Positions 52,245-63,188 of a stretch of 64,000 bases of DNA are shown piece after piece. The position numbers and the translations under genes were made by a program. The notes under the pieces are model-generated. The model worked only from the letters and a program-made list of their open reading frames with translations, made no database searches and was not told the origin of the DNA. The DNA is from Bradyrhizobium sp. RD5-C2. GTDB taxonomy: Bacteria; Pseudomonadota; Alphaproteobacteria; Rhizobiales; Xanthobacteraceae. The stretch covers positions 124,001 through 188,000 of the forward strand of contig NZ_BOVL01000013.1 in assembly GCF_019972155.1 (NCBI RefSeq), given 5' to 3'. Numbering within the stretch: the stretch's first letter is position 1; each line of letters starts with the position of its first letter.

Positions 52245-53116
52245 CGGCGCTTCTCCAGATGAGGCCGCAGCAGCGCCAGATAGGTGACGCCGATGATCGT
52301 GATCGCGATCAGGAACAGGAAGCTGAGCGCCGACGTGTAGCCGAGATTGAACTTCTTGAAGCCTTCCTGATAGGCGAACAGCGTCAGCGTCTCTGTGTCC
52401 ACGCCCGGCCCGCCGCCCGTCATCACGAACACCGTGTCCATGATCTTGTAGCTCTCGATCAGGCGGATGAAGACGATCGCGGCCGAGATCGGCAGCAGCA
52501 TCGGAAAGGTGATGCCCCAGAACTGCTGCCAGGCGCTCGCATTCTCGAGCTCGGCAGCCTCGTAGACGTCTTCGGGCAGCGTTTGCAGGCCGGCCAGCAT
52601 CATCAGGATCACGAACGGGGTCCACTGCCAGACCTCGACCGCGATGATGCAGGCGAGCGCCCAATGTCCGTTGGTGAGGAACGGCAGGTTGACCAGGCCG
52701 AACTTCGACAGGAACTGGTTGAGCGGCCCCATCGTCGGGTTGAACATCATGCGCGCGACCAGCGCGACTGCGACGGGCGCGAGCAGCATCGGCAGCAGCA
52801 AGGCGACACGAAACAGCCGCTCGCCCGGCACGCGCGCGTTCAGTGCCAGCGCGACACCGAAACCAATCGCGTATTGCAGCCCGACGGCGATGAAGGCAAT
52901 CAGCGTCGTGGTGTAGATCGCGTTCCAGAACCGCGGCTCCTGCAACAGCGTCGCATAGTTGCCGAGCCAGACCACCCGCGGCGGGATCGGCGGGATCAGG
53001 CGATAGCTCAGGAAGCTCGTGGTGAGCGAATAGATCAGCGGAAAGATCGAGATCGCCAGCACGACGAGCACCGCCGGCCAGATGAAGACATGCTTGATCG
53101 GATCATTCCGCATCAT
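52241..53116 (-). CDS. Carbohydrate ABC transporter permease (MalF type)
   Basis: A 291-residue inner-membrane permease with six predicted segments, starting PAVLVVLAISIFPLIYSLTTSFLSY. The EAA loop is LPEDVYEAAELENASAWQQFWGITFPMLLP. It partners the MalG-type permease. It begins 7 bases after the kinase stop; two adjacent ATGs (53116 and 53113) are possible starts. Confidence 0.92.
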   Translation of the reverse strand: MMRNDPIKHVFIWPAVLVVLAISIFPLIYSLTTSFLSYRLIPPIPPRVVWLGNYATLLQEPRFWNAIYTTTLIAFIAVGLQYAIGFGVALALNARVPGERLFRVALLLPMLLAPVAVALVARMMFNPTMGPLNQFLSKFGLVNLPFLTNGHWALACIIAVEVWQWTPFVILMMLAGLQTLPEDVYEAAELENASAWQQFWGITFPMLLPISAAIVFIRLIESYKIMDTVFVMTGGGPGVDTETLTLFAYQEGFKKFNLGYTSALSFLFLIAITIIGVTYLALLRPHLEKRR

Positions 53117-53123
53117 CGCGCGA

Positions 53124-54047
53124 TCATCCCTTCAGCAGCGCGTCGATCTCCGCGCGCCGCGGCATCGCGGGCGCCGTGCCCGGTCGGGTCACCGAGATCC
53201 CGGCCGTGGCCGAGCCGAACCGCGCGGCCTCGAGCGGATCGGCGCCATCCGCGAGCGCCGCCGCGAAACCGCCGACGAAGGCGTCGCCCGCGCCGGTTGT
53301 ATCGACCACCTTGCCGGCGGCGAAGGGCGGCACGTGCAGCGAGCGGTCCCGCGCATGAAACAACGCGCCGCGCTCGCCGAGCGTGATCAGCGCCGTGCCC
53401 GCGCCTTTCGCCAGCAGCGCACCGCCGGCGCGGCGGGCACCGGCGAGATCGCTCACCGCGATCCCGGTCAGCGCTTCGGCCTCGGTCTCGTTGGGGACGA
53501 CATAATCGCAGAGCGCAAACAGGCCAGCGTCGAACTTGATCGCCGGCGCCGGATTGAACACGGTGATGCTGCCGGCGGCGCGTGCGATCTCGAGCCCGCG
53601 CCGCGCCGCATCGACGGGCTGCTCGAGCTGCGTCACGAACACGCTGGAGTCGCGAATCGCGTCCGCCACCGCATCGACATCGGCCGGGCCGATCCCGCCC
53701 GCTGCGCCCGGCACCACGATGATCGCGTTATCGCCGCGCGTCTCGTGGACGTAGATGAACGCTGCTCCGGTCGGCGCGTCCGCCGTCCTGGCGACGCGCG
53801 GCCGGATTCCTTCGGCCTCCCAAGTCTTGATTGCAAGCTCGCCGAAGGCGTCGTTGCCAATCCGCGAGATGAAACTCACGCTGGCGCCGGCCCTTGCGGC
53901 GGCGACGGCCTGGTTGGATCCCTTGCCGCCGGGCCCCATGGCGAATCCCGAGCCGGCGATGGTTTCGCCGATCGCCGGCATGTTGCCGGCGCGGAACGCC
54001 AGGTCGACGACGAAGACGCCGAGGACGGCGACGCCATTCTTGCTCAT
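53124..54047 (-). CDS. PfkB-family sugar kinase (ribokinase or deoxyribokinase)
   Basis: A 307-residue PfkB kinase. The first family motif is GPGGKGSNQAVAAARAGASVSFISRIGNDAFG. The second is VDTTGAGDAFVGGFAAAL, with the catalytic Asp in GAGD and the anion hole in TGAGD. It is closest to ribokinases. With DERA in the same operon, phosphorylation of 2-deoxyribose to the 5-phosphate is a likely activity, but sequence alone cannot separate that from ribose. Confidence 0.9.
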   Translation of the reverse strand: MSKNGVAVLGVFVVDLAFRAGNMPAIGETIAGSGFAMGPGGKGSNQAVAAARAGASVSFISRIGNDAFGELAIKTWEAEGIRPRVARTADAPTGAAFIYVHETRGDNAIIVVPGAAGGIGPADVDAVADAIRDSSVFVTQLEQPVDAARRGLEIARAAGSITVFNPAPAIKFDAGLFALCDYVVPNETEAEALTGIAVSDLAGARRAGGALLAKGAGTALITLGERGALFHARDRSLHVPPFAAGKVVDTTGAGDAFVGGFAAALADGADPLEAARFGSATAGISVTRPGTAPAMPRRAEIDALLKG

Positions 54048-54051
54048 GTCG

Positions 54052-54507
54052 TCACTCCCCGTCCGGCGCGATGACGCCCTTGCTGAACAGGAAGCAGCCG
54101 TAGAAGCGCCGCTCGCCGGTCGCGATCACGCAATAGGCCGCCTTGGCCTTCTCGTAGAAGGCATGGCGCTCGACGCCGACCAGCGGCCAAGATCTTCCCT
54201 CGGCGCGGTCGATCGCGGCCTGCACCTCGCGCTGCACCGGCGGCACTTCCTGAGCCTGGCCGACGATCTCCATGCGGATCGCGGCATCGTCGACAAACGT
54301 ATCGAGCGGCATCACCGAGAGAACGGCCTCGACCGCCTTGGCAGCACTCACATTGTCGATGCGCAGCAACTCGCCAAGCACGCTCTGGCGCGCGATCGAG
54401 TCGGCCGGAAAATTGGTGTCGCACACCACCAGGCGATCGCCGTGCCCCATCGCCCGCAGGGCGTAGAGCACGTCGGCATTGAGCAGTGGATTGATGCCCT
54501 TGAGCAT
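54052..54507 (-). CDS. RbsD/FucU-family sugar mutarotase
   Basis: A 151-residue protein of the RbsD/FucU family, which interconverts anomers of ribose, fucose and similar sugars before phosphorylation. It starts MLKGINPLLNADVLYALRAMGHGDRLVVCDTNFPADS; the His in GHGD and the Asp in CDTNFPAD are family-conserved. The ATG at 54507 follows GGGAGGG on the minus strand. It precedes the sugar kinase by 4 bases, matching a role in supplying the correct anomer. Confidence 0.92.
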   Translation of the reverse strand: MLKGINPLLNADVLYALRAMGHGDRLVVCDTNFPADSIARQSVLGELLRIDNVSAAKAVEAVLSVMPLDTFVDDAAIRMEIVGQAQEVPPVQREVQAAIDRAEGRSWPLVGVERHAFYEKAKAAYCVIATGERRFYGCFLFSKGVIAPDGE

Positions 54508-54587
54508 GTTGCGTCCCTCCCTTGTCGTCAAACTAGCCGAACTCTGACGGTCCGGACCCCGATCGATATCACCGCAAGGTGACATCC

Positions 54588-56975
<2,388 letters not shown>

Positions 56976-56985
56976 CGCTGGAGTC

Positions 56986-58014
56986 TCATCCCACGGGGTG
57001 GCGGTTGAAAGCCGAGTAGTGGCCGGTCACGTGATGCTCGAGCTGCCGCTCGATGTCGGCGAGCAGGCTGGAGGCGCCGATGCGGAACAGATCCGGCTCG
57101 AGCCAGTCGCGGCCGAGCTCCTCCTTCATCAGGAACTGATAGGTGAGCACGTCCTTTGCCGTCGAAATTCCACCGGCCGGCTTGAAGCCGATCTTGTAGC
57201 CGGTGCGCTCCTGATAGAGGCGGATCATCCGCAGCATCGCCAGCGTCACCGGCAGCGTCGCGTTCACGCCCTCCTTGCCGGTTGAGGTCTTGATGAAGTC
57301 GGCGCCGGCCATCATGCAGACCATCGATGCCTTGGCGACATTGCGCAGCGTCTTGAGATCACCCGTGGCCAGGATCGTCTTCAGATGCGCGTTGTCGCAG
57401 ACCGCGCGGAAATCCTGGACCTCGGCGTAAAGCGCCCGCCAATCGCCCGTCAGCACATGCTCGCGCGTGATGACGATGTCGATCTCCTGCGCGCCGTCCC
57501 GCACCGACGCCTCGATCTCCTTCAGCTTCAGTTCGTGCGGCACGAGGCCTGCGGGAAACCCGGTCGAGACCGCAGCGACCGGGATGCCGGATCCATCGAG
57601 CGCTTCGACAGCCGCACCGACGAACCGATGGTAGACACAGACTGCGCCGGTATGCAGGGCGCGCCCGGCAAAGCCAAGCTTCTCCATGACATCGCCGCGC
57701 ACAGGCGCCTTGGCCTTGGCGCAGAGGCGCTTCACCCGTTCGGCCGTATCGTCGCCGTTGAGCGTCGTCAGGTCGATGCAGGTGACTGCCTTGAGCAGCC
57801 ACGCCGCCTGCGCGTCCTTCTTCACGGTTCGCCGGCCTGGCAGGCTCGCAACACGCCGTTCGGCGGCCGACAGGTTGATCCTGATGTCGTCGACCCAGTC
57901 CATCTCGAGCGCACGGCCGCTGTTGCGCGGCAGCGAATGCACATGCTCGCCGCCCGGGGAAGGCGATTGCACGGCCAACGGGGACGGATTCTGTATGAAG
58001 ACGCTCTGCGTCAT
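56986..58014 (-). CDS. deoC: Deoxyribose-phosphate aldolase (DERA)
   Basis: DeoC splits 2-deoxyribose-5-phosphate into glyceraldehyde-3-phosphate and acetaldehyde. The 342-residue product has the Schiff-base Lys242 in ADFIKTSTGK, the second lysine Lys278 in GFKPAGGIST and the conserved Asp in QEIDIVI (Asp181). The N-terminal ~60 residues precede the barrel, making it longer than E. coli DeoC (about 260) and closer to the eukaryotic-like form. It leads the eight-gene leftward operon and diverges from the DeoR regulator, with a TGTTA-n6-TAACA site between. Confidence 0.95.
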   Translation of the reverse strand: MTQSVFIQNPSPLAVQSPSPGGEHVHSLPRNSGRALEMDWVDDIRINLSAAERRVASLPGRRTVKKDAQAAWLLKAVTCIDLTTLNGDDTAERVKRLCAKAKAPVRGDVMEKLGFAGRALHTGAVCVYHRFVGAAVEALDGSGIPVAAVSTGFPAGLVPHELKLKEIEASVRDGAQEIDIVITREHVLTGDWRALYAEVQDFRAVCDNAHLKTILATGDLKTLRNVAKASMVCMMAGADFIKTSTGKEGVNATLPVTLAMLRMIRLYQERTGYKIGFKPAGGISTAKDVLTYQFLMKEELGRDWLEPDLFRIGASSLLADIERQLEHHVTGHYSAFNRHPVG

Positions 58015-58170
58015 GGCGGCGCCGTGCGGTCCTAGCGAATCGAGGAGGTGGCCAGATAGATTGGATGTGTCGATCGCAACATGTGATCCTCCCCTGACCT
58101 TACCGCTGGGTCCGCCGACCGCCTGAGGAACGACGCCGTCCCCAACGCTCGATCAGCCCGCCGGACTGGA

Positions 58171-58186
58171 TGTTATTATTTTAACA
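58171..58186. promoter_or_regulatory. Candidate DeoR operator, TGTTA-n6-TAACA
   Basis: TGTTA (58171-58175) and TAACA (58182-58186) frame an AT-only spacer between divergent deoC and deoR genes. The half-sites match those of the E. coli DeoR operator (TGTTAGAATTCTAACA). It lies 157 bases upstream of deoC and 70 upstream of the regulator gene, in an unusually AT-rich patch. Confidence 0.55.
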
Positions 58187-58255
58187 AAACGACGTTGATA
58201 AACTCACAACATTGTAAGATCATTGTCAATCGGATAAGCAAGCTCGGCGATCAAA

Positions 58256-59050
58256 ATGGCTGAAACTTCCAACGCACGACCAAGCGAGACACGCGTCCAG
58301 CGCCTGCAGAGGCTGCGCCGCGCCGTCGAATCGAGTGGCGCGCTGCATCTGAAGGACGCCGCCGAGCTCCTCAAGGTTTCCGAAATGACAGTGCGGCGCG
58401 ACCTTGCCGGGCCGGAGGCCGCACTCGCGCTGCTCGGCGGCTACGTCGTCAATGCGGCGTCTCCGACCGGCATCAAGTACACGTTCGAGCAGGAGATCGA
58501 CCAGCACACCCAGGACAAGCGCCTCGCCTGTCGGGCTGCCGCCGCGTCCATCAAGGAAGGCGACACCATCTTCATCGACTGCGGCACCACGATGCAGTCG
58601 CTGGCGGATTGCCTGCCCGAGGATCTGCCGCTCTCGGTGATCTGCTATTCGATGAACGTGGCGTCGATCGTGACGCACCGGCCCAAGACGCAGGTGATGG
58701 TGATGGGCGGACTCTATCATCCCTCGTCGCAGTCCTTTGCGTCCGACGACGGCTTGTCCTATCTGCGGCGGCTCGGGATCAACAAGGCCTTCATCTCCGC
58801 CGGCGGCGTGCACTGGACCCGCGGCGCGAGTTGCTCGAATTTTCACGAGGTCGCCGTCAAGCAGGCCGTCATCGAGACCGCGATGGAGAGCATCCTGGTG
58901 ATCGACGCGAGCAAGCTCGGCAGTCTCAAATCGGCATTCTTCTCGGATATCCGCGCGTTCTCGCGGATCATCGTCGGCGGCGCGGCGTCATCGGACATGC
59001 GCAAGCACTTCCGCAGCCTTCCCGTCGAGTACGTCACCAGCGCAACCTGA
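58256..59050 (+). CDS. DeoR/GlpR-family transcriptional regulator
   Basis: A 264-residue repressor. The N-terminal helix-turn-helix is at about 20-60 (LHLKDAAELLKVSEMTVRRDLAGPE), and the C-terminal sugar-phosphate sensor domain contains the family's GDTIFIDCGTTMQSLADCL and INKAFISAGGVH stretches. It most likely senses deoxyribose-5-phosphate or a similar phosphosugar and controls the divergent deoC operon. The Rbs-type transporter downstream is a further possible target. Confidence 0.92.
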   Translation: MAETSNARPSETRVQRLQRLRRAVESSGALHLKDAAELLKVSEMTVRRDLAGPEAALALLGGYVVNAASPTGIKYTFEQEIDQHTQDKRLACRAAAASIKEGDTIFIDCGTTMQSLADCLPEDLPLSVICYSMNVASIVTHRPKTQVMVMGGLYHPSSQSFASDDGLSYLRRLGINKAFISAGGVHWTRGASCSNFHEVAVKQAVIETAMESILVIDASKLGSLKSAFFSDIRAFSRIIVGGAASSDMRKHFRSLPVEYVTSAT

Positions 59051-59081
59051 TCCGAGCGGGGGCTGGCACACCCGGATCAGG
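59046..59081. terminator. Bidirectional hairpin between deoR and the sugar-binding protein gene
   Basis: CCTGATCCG (59046-59054) and CGGATCAGG (59073-59081) are perfect 9-bp inverted repeats separated by 18 bases. The left arm includes the deoR stop codon. It lies between two convergent genes, where a two-way terminator is expected, though no T-run follows. Confidence 0.45.
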
Positions 59082-59130
59082 CTGCTCACGATACGCGGGC
59101 TCGCGGGACCACGCATCGAACTCGTGCGGC

Positions 59131-60282
59131 TCAGTTGCAGGCGGGCTTAGCCTTGTTGCAGGCGTCGGTCAGTTCCTGCGGCGGCTCTTTCTTGAACACC
59201 GTCTTGTAGGATTCCAGCACGTTCGACTGCGTCACCGGCAGCGACTGCACGCCGATCCAGCCGGGCGTTTCCTTGCCGAGCAGCGCGTTCATCATCGCCA
59301 TCGCTTCCGCGACGCCCTGATCATAGGGGCGCTGCGAGCCGGTCGCCTTCAACGGACCGCCCTTGGCGATCTCGATCGCCGATTGCAGGCCGAGGTCGAC
59401 GGTCGTGACCGGAATGTCGATGCCCTGCGCGCGCATCGAGCTCAGCGTGTCGAGCGCCGGCTGATCCCAGACCGCGAACAGGCCCTTGATGTCCGGATTG
59501 CCGGTGAGGAAGTCACCCGCGATCTGCGACACCTTCGGCGGGTCCGTGAAGTCGACCTGCTTCATCTTGATGTCGGGACGGTTCTTCTGCATCCACTCGC
59601 GGACACCTTTGGTGCGCTCGTTGGTGCTGAAATAGTCGACGCCGAAATTGACGAGGCCGATGGTGCCGCCCTGCGGCATGCAGGAGGCCAGGATCTGGGC
59701 CGCGATCTGGCCGTTGCCCTGACTGTCCGCCGAGATCATCGAGGCATATTCCTCCGGATGCTTGAGGCCGGTCGGAATGCTGTCCATCAGCACCAGCTTG
59801 ATGCCGGCCTTGGCGATCTTCTTGTAGGTCGGCGCGGTCGCGGTGAAATCGACCGGGATCGAGATGATGCCGTCCGGATGCTGCTGGATGGTGTTCTCGA
59901 TGTCGGCGATCTGTTTGTCGACCTGATATTCGGCGGACGCGACGCCCGTCACCGTCACGCCATACTTCTTCAGCGTGTCGGTGATGCCCTGGATCTGCAG
60001 CTGCGCCCAATCGAGATTGACGGTCTGCATGGAGATGCCGACCTTGAAATGCTTCTCCTTGACCTTGGCGGCGTCGGCGTCCGACAGCGCGAGCACCTCG
60101 GGCGAGGCGGCCTTCTCGCCGTGCGGTCCCTGGCCGACGATGGATTTCGGTCCAAGCGTCGCGAGGTCGACGCCCTTGACGCAGCTCGCTGGCACTTCGG
60201 CGCGCGCCGAGGGGGCAATCGAAATGGCCGTCGCCGCGATCAGCGCGGTCAGCGGCAGAGTTTGTCGCAAGATTGACTTCAT
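59131..60282 (-). CDS. Rbs-type sugar ABC transporter substrate-binding protein
   Basis: A 383-residue periplasmic-binding-protein type 1 (RbsB-like) with a signal peptide (LTALIAATAISIAPSARAE). It has the family's FKVGISMQTVNLDWAQLQIQGITDTLKKYG opening, IENTIQQHPDGIISIPVDFTA and GLFAVWDQPALDTLSSMRAQGID. The N-terminal ~50 residues before the first strand are an extra segment with a Cys, mirrored by a C-terminal Cys pair (ACNKAKPACN), possibly forming disulfides. It partners the RbsC- and RbsA-like proteins upstream in the same operon. Confidence 0.9.
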   Translation of the reverse strand: MKSILRQTLPLTALIAATAISIAPSARAEVPASCVKGVDLATLGPKSIVGQGPHGEKAASPEVLALSDADAAKVKEKHFKVGISMQTVNLDWAQLQIQGITDTLKKYGVTVTGVASAEYQVDKQIADIENTIQQHPDGIISIPVDFTATAPTYKKIAKAGIKLVLMDSIPTGLKHPEEYASMISADSQGNGQIAAQILASCMPQGGTIGLVNFGVDYFSTNERTKGVREWMQKNRPDIKMKQVDFTDPPKVSQIAGDFLTGNPDIKGLFAVWDQPALDTLSSMRAQGIDIPVTTVDLGLQSAIEIAKGGPLKATGSQRPYDQGVAEAMAMMNALLGKETPGWIGVQSLPVTQSNVLESYKTVFKKEPPQELTDACNKAKPACN

Positions 60283-60356
60283 TGTTTCCTCCCTTTTTTG
60301 GTCGCCGATTGACCGGAGGCCGGCGACCTTGCCCCTACATTTTCGAGGATCGTGCT

Positions 60357-61349
60357 CTAGCGTTTCGTGAAGGCGACCGCGGCCACAATGATCGCTCCCT
60401 TGATGACGAGCTGCATCGGCGAGCTGACGCCGAGCAGCACGAGGCCGTTGTTGAGCGTGCCGATGATGAGGCTGCCGAACAGCGTTCCCAGGATGTAGCC
60501 GCGGCCGCCGAACAGGCTACAGCCACCGAGGATCACGGCGGCGATGACGTCGAGCTCCATTCCCTGCACGACGTCGGGCCGCGCGGCGTGTGAGCGCGCG
60601 GACAGCACCAGCGCCGCAAGCCCGGCCAGCGCGCCGGTCAGCACGAAGGCCGCCGTCGTCACCCATTTGGTGTTGATGCCGGAATAGAGCGCCGCGGTCG
60701 GATTGCCGCCGACCGCATAGATGCGGCGGCCGAACACGTTGTAGTGCAGCAGCAGGATGCCGACGATCATCGCCACCAGCGTCCAGGCGATGGGAACGGG
60801 GATGCCGAGGAACGTGCCTTCGCCGAAAATCGCAAAGTATGTCTCGTTGGTGATGATGACCGGCTTGGTGTTGGTCACCATCATCGCCAACCCCCGCGCC
60901 ATGCTCAGCGATCCCAGCGTCACCAGGAACGACGGGATCGAGAGCTGCGTGGTCAGGATGCCGTTGAGCAGCCCGACCAGCGCGCCAGTACCGAGCCCGG
61001 CAATCGCACCGACGATCCAGCTGTTGCTGATCTGGCTCATGGCGAGCGCCGCGGCCATGCCCGACAGCGCCAATGTCGATGCGACCGACAGATCGATCTG
61101 GCGCGCGATGATCACGAAGGTCATGCCAACCGCGATGATCGACACCAGCGTCGTCTGGCGTCCGATATTCAGGAAATTGTCGACCGACAGGAACCAGGGC
61201 GAGGACAGGCTGAACACGACCAACAGCACCACAAAGGCGATGTACAGCATGTAGGGCCGCTCGCCGCGCAGCAGGTTGTGCAAGAGCTTGCGGCGGCGAT
61301 CGGATCGGGTCGACGAGGCGACGACATTGGGCGCGGTGAGTTCAGTCAT
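60357..61349 (-). CDS. Rbs-type sugar ABC transporter permease
   Basis: A 330-residue RbsC-like permease with about nine hydrophobic segments. It includes GMTFVIIARQIDLSVASTLALSGM (family hallmark), GLLNGILTTQLSIPSFLVTLGSLSMARGLAM and the C-terminal VILGGCSLFGGRGYILGTLFGSLIIGTLNNGLVLLG. It overlaps the ATPase gene by four bases (ATGA, 61346-61349). Confidence 0.94.
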   Translation of the reverse strand: MTELTAPNVVASSTRSDRRRKLLHNLLRGERPYMLYIAFVVLLVVFSLSSPWFLSVDNFLNIGRQTTLVSIIAVGMTFVIIARQIDLSVASTLALSGMAAALAMSQISNSWIVGAIAGLGTGALVGLLNGILTTQLSIPSFLVTLGSLSMARGLAMMVTNTKPVIITNETYFAIFGEGTFLGIPVPIAWTLVAMIVGILLLHYNVFGRRIYAVGGNPTAALYSGINTKWVTTAAFVLTGALAGLAALVLSARSHAARPDVVQGMELDVIAAVILGGCSLFGGRGYILGTLFGSLIIGTLNNGLVLLGVSSPMQLVIKGAIIVAAVAFTKR

Positions 61350-62926
61350 GCGGGCAGCTCTTGCAATACGCCTTGTCCGGAGGCCTGGTATATTTGCAGC
61401 AGATGATGGAGCTCTTCGGCATCAACGATCTCGCCGCGCACAAGCGTTCGCGCCACGCGTCCGTCGACGATCACCGAGATGCGGTCGCAGAGCTCGATCA
61501 ATTCGACGAGATCCGAGGAGACGATCAGGACGCCACTGCCGTCGCGGGCGGCATTGCGGATCACGCCGTAGATTTCCTCGCGTGCGCCGACGTCGACGCC
61601 GACCGTCGGCTCGTCCAGCAGCAGCACGCGCGGCCGCGGATCGTTCCATTTTCCGAACACGACCTTCTGCTGGTTGCCGCCGGACAATGTCCTGACCAGG
61701 CTGGAAGCGCCTTGCGCCTTCACGGAAAGCCGCGCGACCGCAGCGTCCGCACGCCTGAAGGCAGCGCGTTGCTGCATGAAGCCCCAGCGCGAGAAATGCG
61801 GAATCCGCGGCAAGGTGATGTTGCGTTCGATCGAATGGTCGAGGACCAGGCCTTGCACGTGCCGATCCTCCGGCACCAGTGCGACGCCCTGGTCGATTGC
61901 ATCCGCCGCGCTCTTCGGCAGCCATGGCCGGCCCTCGATCTCGAGCGTGCCGCTTTCCGCCGGCCGAAGTCCGAAGATGGTCTCCAGAATCTCGGTACGT
62001 CCGCTGCCGATCAATCCGGCAAGGCCGTGGATCTCCCCCTTCATTACCGACAAGTCGACGGCCGACAGCCGGTCATTCGACACACCCGACAGCGACAGAA
62101 CCGGCGATGAATCGAACGAACGCGCCGCCGCGGGCGTGGCACGCGACGCTGCCGGCGCCAATCGATCGGTTCCGATGATGGCGTTCACCAGCCGCTTCAT
62201 GTCGGTATCGGCGGTGACGAACGTGCCGGCATTGGCGCCATCGCGCAGCACCGTGACACGCTGCGAAATCTCGAACACCTCGTTGAGGCGATGGGTCACG
62301 TAGATCACGCCGACGCCGCGGCGCGTCGCCTTGCCGATCGCATCGAACAGGATGCGGACCTCGTCCGACGTCAGCGAGGATGTCGGCTCATCGAGGATCA
62401 ACAGCCGCACCTCGCCCATCAACGCCTTGGCGATCTCCGTCATCTGGCGGTAGGCGAACGGCAGCGAGCCGACCGTCGCTTTGGTATCGAGGGGAATGCC
62501 GAGCTCACCCAGGAACGCTTCGGCCCTGGCCATCAGTTCGCGCTTGCGGACGAAGCCGAACCGCGCGCGGGGCTCGCGGCCAAGCAGCAGATTGTCGGCG
62601 ACGCTCAGGGATTCGACGAGACTGAGGTCCTGATAGACGACGGCGATCCCCGCCTCGCGCGATCGTGCCGGGCTGTCGAACGTCGCCGGTTTGCCGGCGA
62701 TTTCGATCGTGCCGCTGTCGGCGGCATGAACGCCGCTAAGTATCTTGATCAGAGTGGATTTTCCGGCGCCGTTCTCGCCCAGCAACGCGTGCACCTCGCC
62801 GGACACGACCTCGAGGTTGACGTCGCGCAGCGCGCGCACGCCGCCGAAGCGCTTGCTGATGCCATCGACCATCAAAAGCGACGCCGACGGCTGAGGCTCT
62901 GCCGCGATCGAACCGGACAATTCCAT
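61346..62926 (-). CDS. Rbs-type sugar ABC transporter ATPase (two nucleotide-binding domains)
   Basis: A 526-residue RbsA-like ATPase. The N-terminal domain (about 20-250) has Walker A LLGENGAGKSTLIKILSG and Walker B LLILDEPTSSLTSDE. The C-terminal domain (about 275-515) has the degenerate Walker A GLIGSGRTEILETIFG usual in this family and the signature LSGGNQQKVVFGKW. It leads the three-gene leftward operon, and its promoter region carries a TGTTATAATTC element resembling the deoC operator. Confidence 0.94.
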   Translation of the reverse strand: MELSGSIAAEPQPSASLLMVDGISKRFGGVRALRDVNLEVVSGEVHALLGENGAGKSTLIKILSGVHAADSGTIEIAGKPATFDSPARSREAGIAVVYQDLSLVESLSVADNLLLGREPRARFGFVRKRELMARAEAFLGELGIPLDTKATVGSLPFAYRQMTEIAKALMGEVRLLILDEPTSSLTSDEVRILFDAIGKATRRGVGVIYVTHRLNEVFEISQRVTVLRDGANAGTFVTADTDMKRLVNAIIGTDRLAPAASRATPAAARSFDSSPVLSLSGVSNDRLSAVDLSVMKGEIHGLAGLIGSGRTEILETIFGLRPAESGTLEIEGRPWLPKSAADAIDQGVALVPEDRHVQGLVLDHSIERNITLPRIPHFSRWGFMQQRAAFRRADAAVARLSVKAQGASSLVRTLSGGNQQKVVFGKWNDPRPRVLLLDEPTVGVDVGAREEIYGVIRNAARDGSGVLIVSSDLVELIELCDRISVIVDGRVARTLVRGEIVDAEELHHLLQIYQASGQGVLQELPA

Positions 62927-62992
62927 TTTCCTCCCATCGCCGCGCGGAACGCTGATGCGATGATGACATCTTGTTATTTTTGCAACTTATTG

Positions 62993-63010
62993 TGTTATAA
63001 TTCTATCACA
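62993..63010. promoter_or_regulatory. DeoR-operator-like element upstream of the Rbs-type operon
   Basis: TGTTATAATTCTATCACA, an imperfect palindrome (TGT..ACA ends) in a very AT-rich stretch 67 bases upstream of the ATPase start. It shares the TGTTA half-site with 58171-58175 and closely resembles the first part of E. coli DeoR's TGTTAGAATTCTAACA. Confidence 0.45.
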
Positions 63011-63188
63011 TCAAGCGACCTGTCAATGGGAGATCACGCCGTCAGGCGCTCCAATTGGGGACGGCCGGCCGCGATCAGGTTCGGCCCTGCCCGGCACACG
63101 CCGCCGGCCTCCCACGCGCGATGGAAGCCGGCAGGTTGTGCTAGGCTTCAGTCGCTCATCTCATCAAAGCCAACGCCGGTGAACCGCG

